A stretch of 43,984 nt of DNA, from contig LRSR01014065.1 of assembly GCA_001579985.1 (NCBI GenBank), positions 1-43,984 on the forward strand, written 5' to 3'. Of the stretch, positions 13,199 through 23,792 are shown in pieces. The translations under genes were made by a program, and so were the position numbers. The notes beneath the pieces were generated by a model. The model searched no databases. It was given only the letters and a program-made list of their open reading frames with translations, and had not been told where the DNA came from. The stretch's first letter is position 1. Each line of letters starts with the position of its first letter. The DNA is from Hypsibius dujardini. Its lineage: Eukaryota; Tardigrada; Eutardigrada; Parachela; Hypsibiidae.

Positions 13199-16100
13199 AT
13201 ATCTGGTTGTACATCTGTTTTCAACTTATTCGAGTGCACTTTGGCTGGGATCTGACTTCATTACTTCGATTTTCCGAGTAGTCGCCATTGATTGGACCGG
13301 CAATGTTGCCAGTATCTCCGGCCTTTCCAATCTTCCACTCATAGTCTGGCTTTACCGGCTTCCAGTCACAAAAGTCTCCCTTATCGAAGTCACAGTCCAG
13401 GTAATGCAAGTTGTTTGGTCGCTCCGTGGTTGCTGGAGCCTGAGTAGGTCGGACAGCTGAGGCTGGAATCGGTTTACAATTATTTGCATCAGAGACCACC
13501 GTATGACGAATGTTGTCGATTGCAACAGCCTGGTCCCCGATAGCCGGATCGACTCCTAGCGGATTTTTTTGGGCTTCAAAAATGACCTATAGTAGATATT
13601 TAACAAGGTTTCAATAAGATTTTACGCGATGAAAATAGTGATTTGCGAGATGTGCATTTTTTAATGTGTTTGTTTTTTAATAGCTAGAGTTAGATGTAAT
13701 AAAACAATCGATAAGCAGAAGTGAAATTAAATAATTAAAAAGATGAATGTACAAATGAGTGGCTCGATTATATTTAAAAGGTGACTTACCGACCACACTT
13801 GCTTTGTCTCGAATAGAACTTGGCCTGTATACCAAGATCCGTGATCCGGACCGCCATCACTCTTCCAGACGATCGGATACTCCCACTGCCCCGTCTGCGC
13901 GTTAATGTAGTAATAATAAACTGCCAGTGTTCCAACATCCTTGCCCGTCACAGCATAGTCGAACTGCAGACAATACATCTCCCCACCCTCAATATTTCGA
14001 GTATGATGAAGGAAGCCCACGTGACCGGGTGGGGTGGATGTACGCATTGCAACGTGCATGAAATAGCCCTGACGTCCAAGCCAGTACAGAGAAGGTATGA
14101 GCGTGCCGTTGGCGAATTCCCAGTCGAGGTCGTCGTCGCTCTGATCGTTGTAGAAGTTCTCCCAGTTGCACGAGCCGTGCTCAAAGTCACAATCTGAGGC
14201 AAATGGATGTCTTTTATTAGACAGTAAACCGTAAGCTAAAACCAAACAAACAAACAAGACCAGCGACTGCCAGAACATGAAGACGACGAACCGACAAATT
14301 TGAAGAATATGCAAAGAACCAAACAGTGGGAAGAGAAAACTGGTGAAAACACTCATGATGAACCATTCACGTATTATGAGCATATCCACATAAAAAGATC
14401 AAAACAGGCGACCCATGAGGAATGGCAAAATGGTAGCACAAGGACGGATTGGCTAACAGAGAACATGCAGAGAACAGAAATATAGAGGAGCAACGCAGGG
14501 CATAAAAACAGAAAGGAAAAACAACAAACAAAAAAACCTTGAAGGATAAGCAGAGAACAGAACAAGGGAACAAGACTACAGTGACAAGAAATGGTCAAAT
14601 AATGGACTAGGTAAAGGAACAGAAATATCGTCTCAGAACCAGCGACCAAGAAAAGGAACAAAAACGGAACAGAACGAACGCCTAGCTACACATCGGTAAG
14701 TCAGCTGAGTTGAAACATTATAGGAATCGAACATATTAAAGAACAAGGCAAGAGGATACAAATAGAAGTAAACCTACCAACCTAACCAAACGGGCATCGA
14801 AACAAAACGTACTGATACACACACGGCTGGAATACTAGGCCCCTGAGTTAGAGCCACATTCGCTTAGTAATAGTTAAGTGGTTCTAACTCAGTCAGTCTA
14901 GTATTGTGGCCGTGTATGTACATAACTAACAGGTAAGGACAGAAAAATAACCCAGAAAGCCATTGCTTCTATAATTAGCTCAAGTCAGTGCGGGGGAGGG
15001 GAGTAAAAAATGTGCGGTCAAGACCTAACGTGAACTAATCCCTCACAATGGTGCTTACCGACTTCACGGCACTCTTGATGCGCCACGGACACGTCGTCGA
15101 CTGCGATGCCGCCGGAAGCTGCGGGTTGGAAGACAGTCAAGCTGGCCTCGAACACCAGGGAAAAGGACATGAGGTTGGGTGGAATTGTGGCTGTGGCCAG
15201 TGTCCACTGCTTAGTCGGTGCCATCGGGTACAACATCCACAATGAGATCAAATCGTTGAGGTGCGTGCCGTTCTGGCTGATCCAGACATCCAGTCGCGTC
15301 TCGTGTGGACCGCGATAGAGATACCAAAACCGCATACAGCGCGGCTCACCCACTTCCGCACGAGTGAAGACTTGAGAAACGGCCTGCGCCCGCGTTCCAG
15401 GTTGGGCGGACGTTTTGAAGTATAAAAAATGACCTGTAGAAACCGATATGTATCAGAAAATATAATTGGGTGGATGCACGAACTATACCATAGTCTTCCA
15501 GGGTAGTGTGGTCAAATTTGGGATGAACTGGATCGTCGGAGTCCGTTATTCCGGTGACTAAGTTCCACGTCGGCCCGTTGCCAGTAGAGAGCGTCCAGTC
15601 ACAGAGTATGTTGGCAGGTGGGGGACTGTCGAAGGTACAGACGGTTTCGCCCGTTCCCAGCGGTGGTGTGACCACCTCCCTTGGTTCCGACGCGGCTGGT
15701 TCGACTGTCAAAAAAGTAAGTTCCTCTGTATATGAGCATTAGGGAAACTGAAGGGTGATCCAATCGGTCTCCAAAATACCTTTGCAGAACTCTTCTTCGG
15801 TTTGCATCAGAAACTGAACATCGTCAATCGCCATAATGTAGGATGCGTCCGTCTCACGAAGAATTGTGGCTTCGAATGTAATCTTTAAGAAATTAAGCCA
15901 ACTCAGTCTTGAAAGAGTACCCTCCATATCTACCGAAATTCAATAAACCAAACAAATAGACAAACAGACAGACAGAGAAACAGAGAACAGACAGGCAGAC
16001 AGAGAGACAGAAAACAGATAGACTGGCAGGCAGGCAGACATACAGACAGAGAGACATACAGACAAAGAGACAGACATTCTATGCTTACCACATATGTGCT

Positions 16101-19100
16101 CTCATATCTCATCAAGGGAGCTTTGCCAAGTCGCCAGACATTACCCTCAGAAGTGGCGGTAGAATCAAGTGGCAAATTTCTTCCACGGTGTTCCCAAATT
16201 ACGCGATTGTAACGAGCCTGAGCGACGGCCGAAATACTTAACTGGTGGACACGGACAATTGCTGCACCAGAAGCATTCATAAAGTATGAAAAGGTAATGC
16301 AGTGGGGAACGAAATTCTCCTTTTGGACATCTTCTAATTGTGTGAAGTCCTCGCTAAACATGAGCGCTCTTGAATTAATAACATTTCCGCTGGCGCGACC
16401 TCCCTCAATGAACATGTAGTTATCTGTACATGCGAAGTAGAAATATTTCAGAAATTAGCAATGTTTCATAATCATTCCTCAGACTGTTCATTCTTACCCG
16501 TTGCGACGGGTCCACCTGGTACCATTCCATTGGCCCAGCGCATACTGCCTGCTGTGTCGTCGTCATTTTGCCATCCGCACATACCATCGATGGCGTTGAA
16601 TGAGCAGTCACCTGGTAAGTTGCAGACACCCTCTGCGACGGTAATATCATCGACTGCCACGCCTGCACGCGCATGCGGTTCACCAGATGCCTCAAACTGA
16701 AAAGTATACGCGATTTTTAACAACGCTAACAAATTCCTGCGTTTTATCCGTCGACGAGTGCCTCACGAAGCGGGAACAAACATGAGCCTGTAAGTCTGGA
16801 ACATGAGGGAGGGGAAGAGACTGGACACTAACTTAATAAAACAGACAATACTTCTATCCATAAAAAATAGCGGATTTATTTTCTGCGGGGAATGGAAGCA
16901 TATTTAATATCAAAATTATCAGGCAGCTACATCACAAATGCTCAAACTCAGAAGAATCATGACGAAGACATAGTATGCCCCCAATCCCTATTTGAATCGA
17001 GGGGGCGGGGGGGGGGAGTTATAATAGATTTAAGTATTTTTTTAGAATCTCCCCGGGGCAATCATTTTCAATTTAAGGAATCCCCTTCTTTGAAATGATA
17101 TTTGACTGAAGCTATCCCAGCGGTTTCTCTTTTGAGTCCGTTAGTTTAAAGTACAGTATAAAGAATGAAGTGAGGTTTGCAGAATACCAATCAATTCAAC
17201 AGCAGGGGATAAACGAGGTGTTTCCTTTGTTAGCGTTTTTGATAACCGAGAAACAGTGGCAGGTATTGTGGTTGTTCTCTTACAGTCAATGTATACACGC
17301 CGGGATTGAGTAAGGTAGTTGGACGTTTCACTGCCAGCCATCGTTTCCCGTGGTCAGCTGCCGATTGGAATAGTGTTTTGTTGTAATGCTGGTTTTGAAG
17401 CCTAACTCTGAACTCCACCCCAGGTGCGTTTGGTATTTGTTGATTCCGAAAGAAGAACGAAATGCAGTGGGGATCAGTCAAGTTCAACGGGCGCGATCGG
17501 TAAACGGTAGTTTGCTGGGATTCCACGTCGTCCATCTTCGGGCCGAAGTGAACGAACGCAAAATGTCCTAGAATTTAAAATCTAATCATTTAGACTAGCT
17601 CATAATTAGTGTGTTCTAAGTTCCTTTTTTCAGATGGTATGAAATGTTCAGAGCAAGTCACCTTCCGCTGAATGGTATGAACTGTCTTGACTCGGCGTCA
17701 AATCCACGAGCTGAGGGTCTCCACTGGGCATAAGGTCGCGGTTTGTGCGCACCCAACTGACCGTGTTCTCGTTAGGAAGGGACGCTTCGAAGCCGCATTC
17801 GCCCTCCTCAAAATCGCATGATCCTCCCGCGGCTAATTCTTGCACTAGAAGCAGACGGGACAAAACTTGCTTGTCATTCAATAGTCATGAGACGACATAT
17901 TTGTCCTTCTTTTGGGTTATGGTCTTCAGGCTCGTCTAGAGTCTACAATACTGTTACAAAGAATATAGCTATAGACGAATCCTTTAAGGAGTACTGAAGT
18001 TGCTCATATGGGAAAATCATATCGTCCATCGATTGTCTATCGTACTATTCTACTGACAGACCAAATGTTGCACCAAATAATGAAGACTCGAGATTGCTAC
18101 ACTTACAGTCGGGAAAGCATTTTCCAGTACTGAGGATGATGTCGTCTAGGCACAGCGGTTTTTGGTTAATCAAATGTCGTGGTGCAGTGTAGACATGAAG
18201 TCCGATCTACATACAGAATGTTCCATATGCAATGTCATGATAATCCGTCTAAGCAGCGATTCCTTATGTATTAGGGTTCTTACTCATTGGAATTATGTCC
18301 TCTTTGGGCTGGGCCAAGGGACAAAAAACCTTTTTTCAAAACTCGATCAAGCATTGGGCCTGCCGTTTACGATTATTATAAAACTTGTGAGGGTCCGGGT
18401 CTACCGTACTGTCAAGAGGTCCTTTGGAATCTCAACATATTTTCCAAAAATTATGAGGTTTTCACAAAGTTTTCGGCCATTCTTGATTCTTTCTAACTTT
18501 TTATGTGTGCTGTTATGGGCAGAAGCGCTACGTTGAACCTCCAAAAAGTCGAACGTTTTTCAAAACCAAAGTTCGTGAAAGTGATTGGAAACCCCAAGGC
18601 CCCTGAAACTTAACAACCCCACGTCCCCTTCAGCTTCGAAATAATCAGGAACGGACCGACTAATTTTAAGGTGAGTTATGAAAAACAATTTTATTGCCAC
18701 TTCGCCTACCCTCTGAGGGGAGGGGGTCTGGTTTCGATCTACTGCAATGCCCCTGCGTGAGCATCTGCGTGTAGGCAAAAACGCCAACCAAACCTTGAAG
18801 TTTCCTGTCGCTGCGAAATCCGTGTACTCTTCAGTGCAGTCCGGTATGCCACCTTGAAATTGCCGGAGGAGCAGCTCATCGTCCAAGTCATCCGGCATCA
18901 TTCGCAGCATAACCCGTAGCGTGCTCTTATCGTTGCTGTCCATGTTGATCCAAAAACGGAGGCAATAGTCGATTATGGTCGCACCGGAGCCTTGTACTTC
19001 CGGAGATAGTGCTTCCCCCGTTACCTCGTCGGGAAGTTTATTGATCATCCTCATTGCGAGGAAGTAGTTACCTACAAAAACCATCATAAGGCAGTGACAA

Positions 19101-19385
19101 AGAACCTGCGAGAATGATTGTAACAGGTCGCGAAAAACGCTTGGAAAACGCATTGAGTGTACCATTTTCATTGGGGCGATCAGGGAGACTGGCAGAAGCC
19201 CCGGTGTCGCCACCGTTGTATTTAGTGATACGTCTCCAGTCTTTGTCATTGCCGGGGACGTTGACGAACCCATTGAATCCGTCGGTGAAAGTGGCGTTGA
19301 AAATTAAGGTAGCAGAAACGGTCGGGAAGACAGTAGTGCCGACCGCAATTGTACAAAAAAACAGCAGGAATTCAATAGACGCCAT
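614..19385 (-). CDS. Giant secreted protein with 14 tandem MAM domains (3' end outside window)
   Basis: I assembled 37 exons on the complement strand, all with GT/AG borders and consistent phase, giving at least 2518 residues before the left edge. The start is the ATG at 19385-19383; it opens a hydrophobic signal peptide (MASIEFLLFFCTIAV..., cleavage likely after TVSA). Then follow 14 MAM domains, recognised by the repeated order: Cys-Asp-Phe-Glu/Asp, Cys-Gly-Trp, a G-x-Y/F strand, C-x-x-FWY, Trp, V-x-FEA, and a closing IA(V/I)DD(I/V)...Cys. MAM domains are about 160-residue adhesion modules of extracellular or membrane proteins, so the product should act outside the cell in adhesion or matrix. 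No LDL-receptor, CCP or protease domain is visible. Two short Pro/Thr-rich linker exons (11313-11405, 5383-5466) separate groups. Whether it ends in a membrane anchor cannot be seen. Confidence 0.9.
985..2100 (-). other. Long intron of the MAM gene (exons 36-37)
   Basis: This 1116-nt intron is long for the gene. It holds MITE family A copy 2 and AT-rich sequence. No MAM-like exon was found on the complement strand. Confidence 0.6.
1070..1253. mobile_element. MITE family A, copy 2, in a MAM-gene intron
   Basis: Arms 1070-1130 and about 1190-1253 are inverted repeats of about 60 bp sharing CTTTTTTG, AATCG and the GGGG(C/A)GGAGCT core with copy 1. The loop contains GAGCCCGACCGG, a motif also found at the inner arm ends of 10451-10844. 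It lies in the 1116-nt intron between exons 36 and 37. Confidence 0.75.
3171..3308. repeat. CTGT/TTGT simple repeat in intron
   Basis: About 138 bp of tetranucleotide CTGT with TTGT interruptions on the plus strand. It lies in the intron between exons 32 and 33 of the MAM gene and produces false repeat-coded reading frames. Confidence 0.9.
5139..5235. repeat. Hexanucleotide CAGACA repeat in intron
   Basis: A near-perfect tandem array of CAGACA lies in the 510-nt intron between the linker exon 27 and exon 28. The His/Arg reading frame across it is an artefact of the repeat. Confidence 0.9.
7133..7642. mobile_element. Inverted-repeat element family B, copy 1, inside a MAM intron
   Basis: The ends are inverted repeats of about 48 bp: GAGGCTTCTTTAATGTCC at the left and the complement of a GAGGCTCGTTTAAGGTCC-like end at the right. 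Flanks AATAGCAGTC and ATTAGCAGCC match at 8 of 10 positions and look like an aged target duplication. Inner sequence is non-coding and resembles 28095-28588. The element fills most of the 599-nt intron 7094-7692; without it the intron would be about 80-90 nt, normal for this gene. Confidence 0.75.
7844..8500 (-). other. Intron between MAM exons 21 and 22
   Basis: This 657-nt intron contains a 174-codon plus-strand open frame (7824-8348) with no recognisable domain. I treat that frame as chance and see nothing else. Confidence 0.5.
8875..9547 (-). other. Intron between MAM exons 19 and 20
   Basis: A 673-nt AT-rich intron that interrupts MAM8 just before its IAVDEL end. I saw no element with clear ends. 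Confidence 0.5.
10451..10844. mobile_element. Large inverted repeat related to MITE family A
   Basis: Left arm 10451-10552 and right arm 10732-10844 are inverted copies of about 100 bp. Both contain AAATAATTTGAT, CATCAGCAGAATATTT, GTACGGG and GAGCCTGACCGG. The centre (about 180 bp) contains another GACATCTAAAAGAGATTC stretch like family A right arms, so the locus may be a nested or compound insertion. It lies in the 1185-nt intron 9908-11092. Confidence 0.7.
12469..12605. mobile_element. 137-bp MITE with near-perfect 25-bp inverted repeats and TA duplication
   Basis: The ends are CTATACTGCCGCGTTAGCTT... and the complement of ...AAGCTAACGCGGCATTATAG, with one mismatch in about 25 bp. Both ends are flanked by TA (12467-12468 and 12606-12607), the duplication expected of Tc1/mariner-type insertion. 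The GC-rich core includes a run of ten or more G. It lies in the intron between exons 13 and 14 of the MAM gene. Confidence 0.8.
13161..13196. repeat. CTGT simple repeat in intron
   Basis: A 36-bp CTGT array between MAM exons 12 and 13. Confidence 0.9.
14194..15058 (-). other. 865-nt intron with purine-rich tract and hairpin
   Basis: The plus strand from about 14230 to 14680 is unusually rich in A and G with many AACAGA/GAACA units, so the transcript strand is pyrimidine-rich. A palindromic element follows at 14809-14922. No exon was found. Confidence 0.6.
14809..14922. mobile_element. Hairpin-forming palindromic element
   Basis: Arms 14809-14865 and 14874-14922 are inverted copies with mismatches, both carrying ACACGGC, AATACTAG, CTGAGTTAGA and CCAC, around a loop of only about 8 bp. 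It would fold into a long hairpin. It looks like a small foldback or MITE; no second copy was found here. Confidence 0.6.
15956..16076. repeat. CAGA simple repeat in intron
   Basis: About 120 bp of imperfect CAGA/CAGG units, the complement of the CTGT arrays in other introns of this gene, lying between exons 7 and 8. Confidence 0.85.
18273..18604. mobile_element. Probable diverged element of family B in MAM intron 2
   Basis: This segment shares the order TTTTTTCAAAA, CTCGA, a pyrimidine/AT block and AAACTTGTGAGGGTC with 28095-28588, and its right edge ends GGCCCCT like that copy. It occupies over half of the 587-nt intron 18207-18793. End matching is weaker than in the other copies. Confidence 0.4.
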
Positions 19386-20658
19386 TTTGATGTCAGTACG
19401 TGCCCATGACTTCGCTCTATTGATAATTTTCCACAACTTGCCAATAACAAGATCGAATGGAAAGTTCGGAGGAAACGCCAGCAGATTTCATTAAGTGCTG
19501 TCGGTACGTTAGTGGATTAATTTTGACTTCACTGCAATTACTCGGTCTGTGTTATCGGACTCATTGCACATCGACGGAAGCCATCCTCACATCGAATTAC
19601 TACAGATACGTGAGCGAGTGTGATCTGAAGCTGTAATCTCCGTGAAGTAAAGTCCGTTTGTCATCGAACGTTTCGTCCTAGTAAATATTCCGTTATCGCT
19701 CGTGTGACCCTTATTGATATTTTTGAGATTTGACAAACGAGCGCGTGCAAATTATCCGACACAGATTTATATATACCCTCTTGACCAATGATTCTTGCGT
19801 TACTATGAGTCGCCTTGGAAAAGTGAGACGAAATCCACTCCTATACGCAACTTTAAGAGCAAGTTCCCAACGGAAAACAAATTTGCGCCCGTGCCCAAAA
19901 TCGCATGCTTCGAGAGACAATTTTATGTTAAAAAAAACGAATTCCAAAAGATTTCAAAAGCTGATGATTGCGAGAAAACAACGAGGGATTATGCCATTTC
20001 GTTATATGGGTAGTGAAATGTCCTTGACTTGGCTCATACCGATGCGGCTCTGTTGTCGTAAATCAGTTCACTTAGTTGATTTTAGTCATAAATCGGTTAG
20101 CCACTCATTCAGGAATCAACCATAAGGACGAACAATTTTTCTATCTCGCCCTCATCAAGCAGTTAATTCGTCTGTTTTAGCGCAGTCTCCCCAGCTCTCA
20201 GTGCCTCGAAGGAATGGTGTTATGTCAAAGGGTTCTCTACCGCCAATAAATGTTTGAAGGGGACAAAATTCCGTTACCCGTAATGTACGGTAATGTTGAA
20301 GAACCTAACCTCCATCACTTATTGCAACTGCCTATTGGTGAGGGACAATTTATTTTCGATTTCAAATTGCGCCGACTCAATCGACTTCTGCTGCGGAATA
20401 TCTGGATATCTGCAAAATTTATATTCCGCTCAGTCAAATTCGTTGGTTGATTCCCTTTATTGGTATTGGTATTGAGTTCGGACCGATATCCTTAGATCAT
20501 TCTTCGACAAACAGTCTTCTACGTTTCCTCCAGATGGCTAAAGTAAAGCGAGTATACCTGCACACTTCACAACTTCTACAGCACGTCACTGGCAACAGTT
20601 TTTCTGAACACAGATCCATTCAACACTTCAACAAGGAACATACGTCTGTTTGATTTCG
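19386..20658. other. Intergenic region upstream of the MAM gene
   Basis: No convincing exon. On the complement strand a TATATATAAAT stretch at about 19766-19776 lies some 385 bp upstream of the MAM start codon and could be a TATA box, but position alone supports it. Near 20456 there is a complement-strand AATAAA, about 200 nt past the stop of the next gene, suitable as its polyadenylation signal. Confidence 0.4.
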
Positions 20659-22557
20659 CTAACCCGCAGTCACGCTCACGACTGGCGTTTTTGTCCGAGT
20701 GATCGTCCGCCTGCGACCAGCTGCTGCAACCCTCGGCACTGCCTTCTTCTTCTTCACGACTCGCGCCGTTTTCTTGGCGACCGTCCCTAGGCGGTTCGTT
20801 TTGCGAGCGCGAACAGCTGTTCCTTTTCTCCTGGGCGTGTTCAACCGAGCCGCCGTGACCCGAGCGTTCTTCCGTCGGGCTCTAACCTTTGCTACCGCAG
20901 CGATCACCTTCCGACCACCCTGTCGGTTCGCTCCACCTTGGCTCTGACGTGGAACAGACGTTCCTGCCAGTCCTGTTCCCTGTCCGTTCTGCTGGTTTCG
21001 GGTGCCACGCCCCCGGATAGGCTTCCCAACTCGAACTGGTCGTCGTGGTCTTCGGCGAAAGGGTCTCCGAACGGGAACTACCGATAGCAATGGCCCGGCG
21101 TCCACTTCGTCGATCGGCTCAACCGGATCCGGTTCCACCACGTTGTTGCCGTCCGGTTCGTCGACGGCATTGTTCTCGATCACGGTCTGCGGAGAGGCCG
21201 CAGCGGGGATTCTGACTACGATTGGGGCGACGGACGGCGCTCGTTGGACAGTGATGGTCGGAGGTGCAGCGGCCTGAGTTCGGACGACGGTAGGAGCAGC
21301 AACGGCCGGAGTCTCCACTACGGTCTGAGGAGCTGCGGTTGGAGTCTCCACAACGACGGGCGGAGCAGCGTCCGGGGTTTTCACTACTGTAGCGGCAGGG
21401 GAGCTTTGAACTGGTTCGACGACTTCATCCACTTCGTCGGGGTCTTGTCTCGGTTCAGCGATGATTCCTAGAAAAATAATCAGCATTAAGTAATGACTGA
21501 CTGCAAAGGCGTGTTTTTATTGAGATGGGTTGGTAATTCAATCAATTTCCCTTGCGGCGCCCCCTGGGAATCCAGCAAAGGTCTAGACCCCTGACCCTGC
21601 TAATTTATCCGAAATTATATGCCTAGTAAAAAGTAAAAAGTTTTTCTGCTTGATGTAACTAATAAAAGCTAAATCAATACAAGAAACCGAGTTAATGCAA
21701 ACAACAAAATTGTTTAATACATATACTAGGTTTACTAAGTATTATTTAATTAGTATTATGTACTTTGCCCCGAATATACTTGTTAAGAACTAAATTTTGA
21801 ATAGAGTGGCAGTTCCAGGGCTCGGTCGGGTGGCCATTCACTGCCGCTGTTACTTGAAACGCGCCTCTGATTGACTGCATGCGTCTACGATCAATTTATT
21901 TAATACATATGTGTTTTGGAGATTTAACAAGATACCAAAAGTCTTTGCTTAATTTCTCTAAAAAACAATTCTTGATAGTACGTCAAAGAAATAAAAAATT
22001 TAATCAGACTGCAGGATTGAACCGATAATTGGACTGAGTCTTTATATTTGAAAGGCTCATGGTCTAACAGAAATGAGTCTCAAACTCATTATTGGGAAAA
22101 AGTAAGCATTTCATTCTGCAATAGATTAATCATTTCATGATTTGTTGATGCAATGTAAGACGTTTTATGCAACGATAATTTGTTTAGAGCTTCGTTATCA
22201 GATGTTAATGCAATTTACCTGTTCGAAGGGCATCCAACAACGTCAGCGAACTTTCAGTCTTGCGAAAAATGACGGGAGAGCCTTGCACTAAAAAGAGAAA
22301 AGCAACAGAGGGAATTCAGCAAGATCTACAGATCTCATACTATAATTTATGGTACTCGTTCAATTTTTAGTAACCAGAAAGTAGATTTGTTCAGTTTTAA
22401 GATATGCTCGATTTTTAGAGAATAATTTTTAGATACGTTCCATTTTTAAAGAGCAGAAACTAGATTTGTTCTGCTTGATGTATCGCATTGAAAGTACTAA
22501 CTTACCCATACACAAAAAGAAGCAACAGATCAAACGAATCTCAATGGAATAAAACAT
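20659..22557 (-). CDS. Secreted protein with acidic Pro/Ala/Val repeats and basic C-terminal half
   Basis: Three exons, 22557-22506, 22287-22219 and 21467-20659, join at phase 1 to encode 309 residues. The first exon gives a signal peptide (MFYSIEIRLICCFFLCM). Residues about 40-150 are acidic and carry repeats of the type TVVETPxAAP, with Val/Thr/Pro/Ala dominating. From about residue 175 the protein is Arg/Lys-rich with runs such as RRRPRRP and VKKKKAVPRV, ending VSVTAG. No cysteine occurs in the large exon. I recognise no family. A two-faced charge pattern in a secreted protein suggests binding to polyanions or self-assembly in a matrix, which is inference only. The large exon is GC-richer than its surroundings. 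Confidence 0.7.
21468..22218 (-). other. Intron 2 of the acidic/basic secreted-protein gene
   Basis: A 751-nt AT-rich intron; I see no exon or element with clear ends. Confidence 0.5.
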
Positions 22558-23501
22558 GCTCTCCCCGCGGAAATTACACTCCAAAATGTCGATAAATAAA
22601 ATACACAGACGCTCAGCAAAGCCAAACGACGGGTAAATTTACACGACACCGCAGGATCACTTCTGCGAAATCGCAACTTCAGTAGAATTGGATTGCAAAA
22701 CCAAAGCCACATCGAGGAAACACCATTCCTGAAGTGATCCAATGGTGCTGCTGCTTCGTCAGCGAAGATAAATTTTGCCTAAATGGAGATTGCATTATTT
22801 TAAGGGTGTGTCTTGGTATGGCTGATGAACCAGTTTCGCAGAATTCATCAATATTGTTCCAAGGCTCAAGGTCAAGGCGCTTGACGTCATCGCCATGTCT
22901 TCGCTAAGACAAGGGTAAAAATGTTTGGATACAATTTTGAAGACCTAACGCATTAGTATGCCCATGGGGCAGGCCTTTTTCGTCTGGTTTCCTGATCATC
23001 GCATTGCTCTGCGAGTAGTACGTTTTATTATGGAGATAATCGTTCTATCACAGTTCGTTTATTTTGCTCATTTTGTCATAAAGTCAGCTATGCGAATTGT
23101 GACTAATGATTAATGCAAAATACTGTCGTTCGCTACGCGCTACGCTCATCGAATCACCCTTTTAAGCCACTTAAAAGGTCACCCTTTTAAGCCACTGCAG
23201 CAAAAGGTGGCTAAAGGGAGTACCAATAGTACGATGCCAATATTGTTGCTGAGAAACAATGCATTATAAGGTAAAACTTTAATGACCAGGTGCTTCAATA
23301 CTGACCATTCAGTGAAGTAACAATGCGACAAACACGTTAATTGGATGAGTTTGCTCAAGTAAAACGATAATGAGCAGGGCGAGCCATAACCGAGAGACAG
23401 ATTAGCAAGATGGTGGATGTAACAATATTGACAAATTTCGGGTAATTTGAGACAAATTACAGAGTATTTAAATTAGTGTGCGTGACTGGGGAACACCTTA
23501 C
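22558..23501. other. Upstream region of the acidic/basic protein gene
   Basis: Nothing firm is seen. A short direct repeat (CACCCTTTTAAGCCACT, around 23155-23200) is present. A complement-strand open frame at 22530-22742 overlaps the start codon region out of frame and is probably not coding. Confidence 0.4.
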
Positions 23502-23592
23502 TTTTCGAGAACGGATCAAAAGTCATTGCTGTGGATACATTCGCTGATTCAAACAATGCTGTACCTTCTTTTGTACTTGTCGCTGACGCCAT
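23502..23592 (-). CDS. Possible alternative first exon of the acidic/basic protein gene
   Basis: An ATG at 23592-23590 opens 30 codons (MASATSTKEGTALFESANVS...) and ends at a good phase-1 donor (A|GTAAGG). It could splice in frame to 22287-22219. The product would then lack the signal peptide. The open length is short enough to arise by chance, and no transcript evidence is available. Confidence 0.3.
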
Positions 23593-23792
23593 CGTAGTTT
23601 TAAAAAAAGTATGTTAAATCTACGGTGTGCTATAGTGTTATTATTCGGCACAGCTGTAAGAGAACTAATTTTAGTAACGACGTCAAAGAAAGCCTAATAT
23701 AAGAACAATGAACAATATAAAGAAATGTGCACGGTGTCGAACACATTTTACTTGAAGAAACTAATTCAGCATTTCACAGTGCGAGCGCTACG

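Larger units (their letters stand above)
11313..14193 (-). other. Exons 11-17 of the MAM gene: MAM5-MAM7 and a linker exon
   Basis: Exons: 14193-13790, 13586-13265 (first part) for MAM5; rest of 13586-13265 and 13136-12768 for MAM6; 12377-12121, 12025-11891, 11573-11477 for MAM7; 11405-11313 is a 31-residue Ser/Thr/Pro-rich linker. MAM5 has DCDFEHGSCNW and no intron before its GYF strand. MAM6 ends AIDRI rather than AIDDI. MAM7 is the most diverged: it begins GYCNFDDDFCLF, lacks the CGW tryptophan, and ends ILVDNFQL, so its fold is inferred mainly from position and from exon borders shared with its neighbours. Confidence 0.82.
15059..19385 (-). other. Exons 1-10 of the MAM gene: signal peptide, MAM1-MAM4
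   Basis: Exons in transcript order: 19385-19163, 19071-18794, 18206-18107 (MAM1, residues about 1-200); 17844-17662, 17567-17284, start of 16696-16498 (MAM2); rest of 16696-16498, 16423-16089, 15882-15780 (MAM3); 15704-15489, 15433-15059 (MAM4). MAM1 lacks the usual first two cysteines (FNATF and GFNGF stand in place of CDFE and CGW) but keeps YCLRFW and the closing LCLDDI...C. MAM2 to MAM4 are canonical, for example GGSCDFEEGECGF and ending GVAVDDITV. Exon 6 carries the end of MAM2 and the start of MAM3 without a linker. Confidence 0.85.

Noticed and set aside
19730-20125. 131-codon plus-strand frame upstream of the MAM gene
   Set aside because: No recognisable motif, biased toward Arg/Lys/Ser as expected of non-coding DNA; could not be linked to other exons.
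20699-21471. Plus-strand frames opposite the acidic/basic protein
   Set aside because: The complement frame is longer, has a signal-peptide exon and consistent splicing; the plus frames are shadows in GC-rich DNA.
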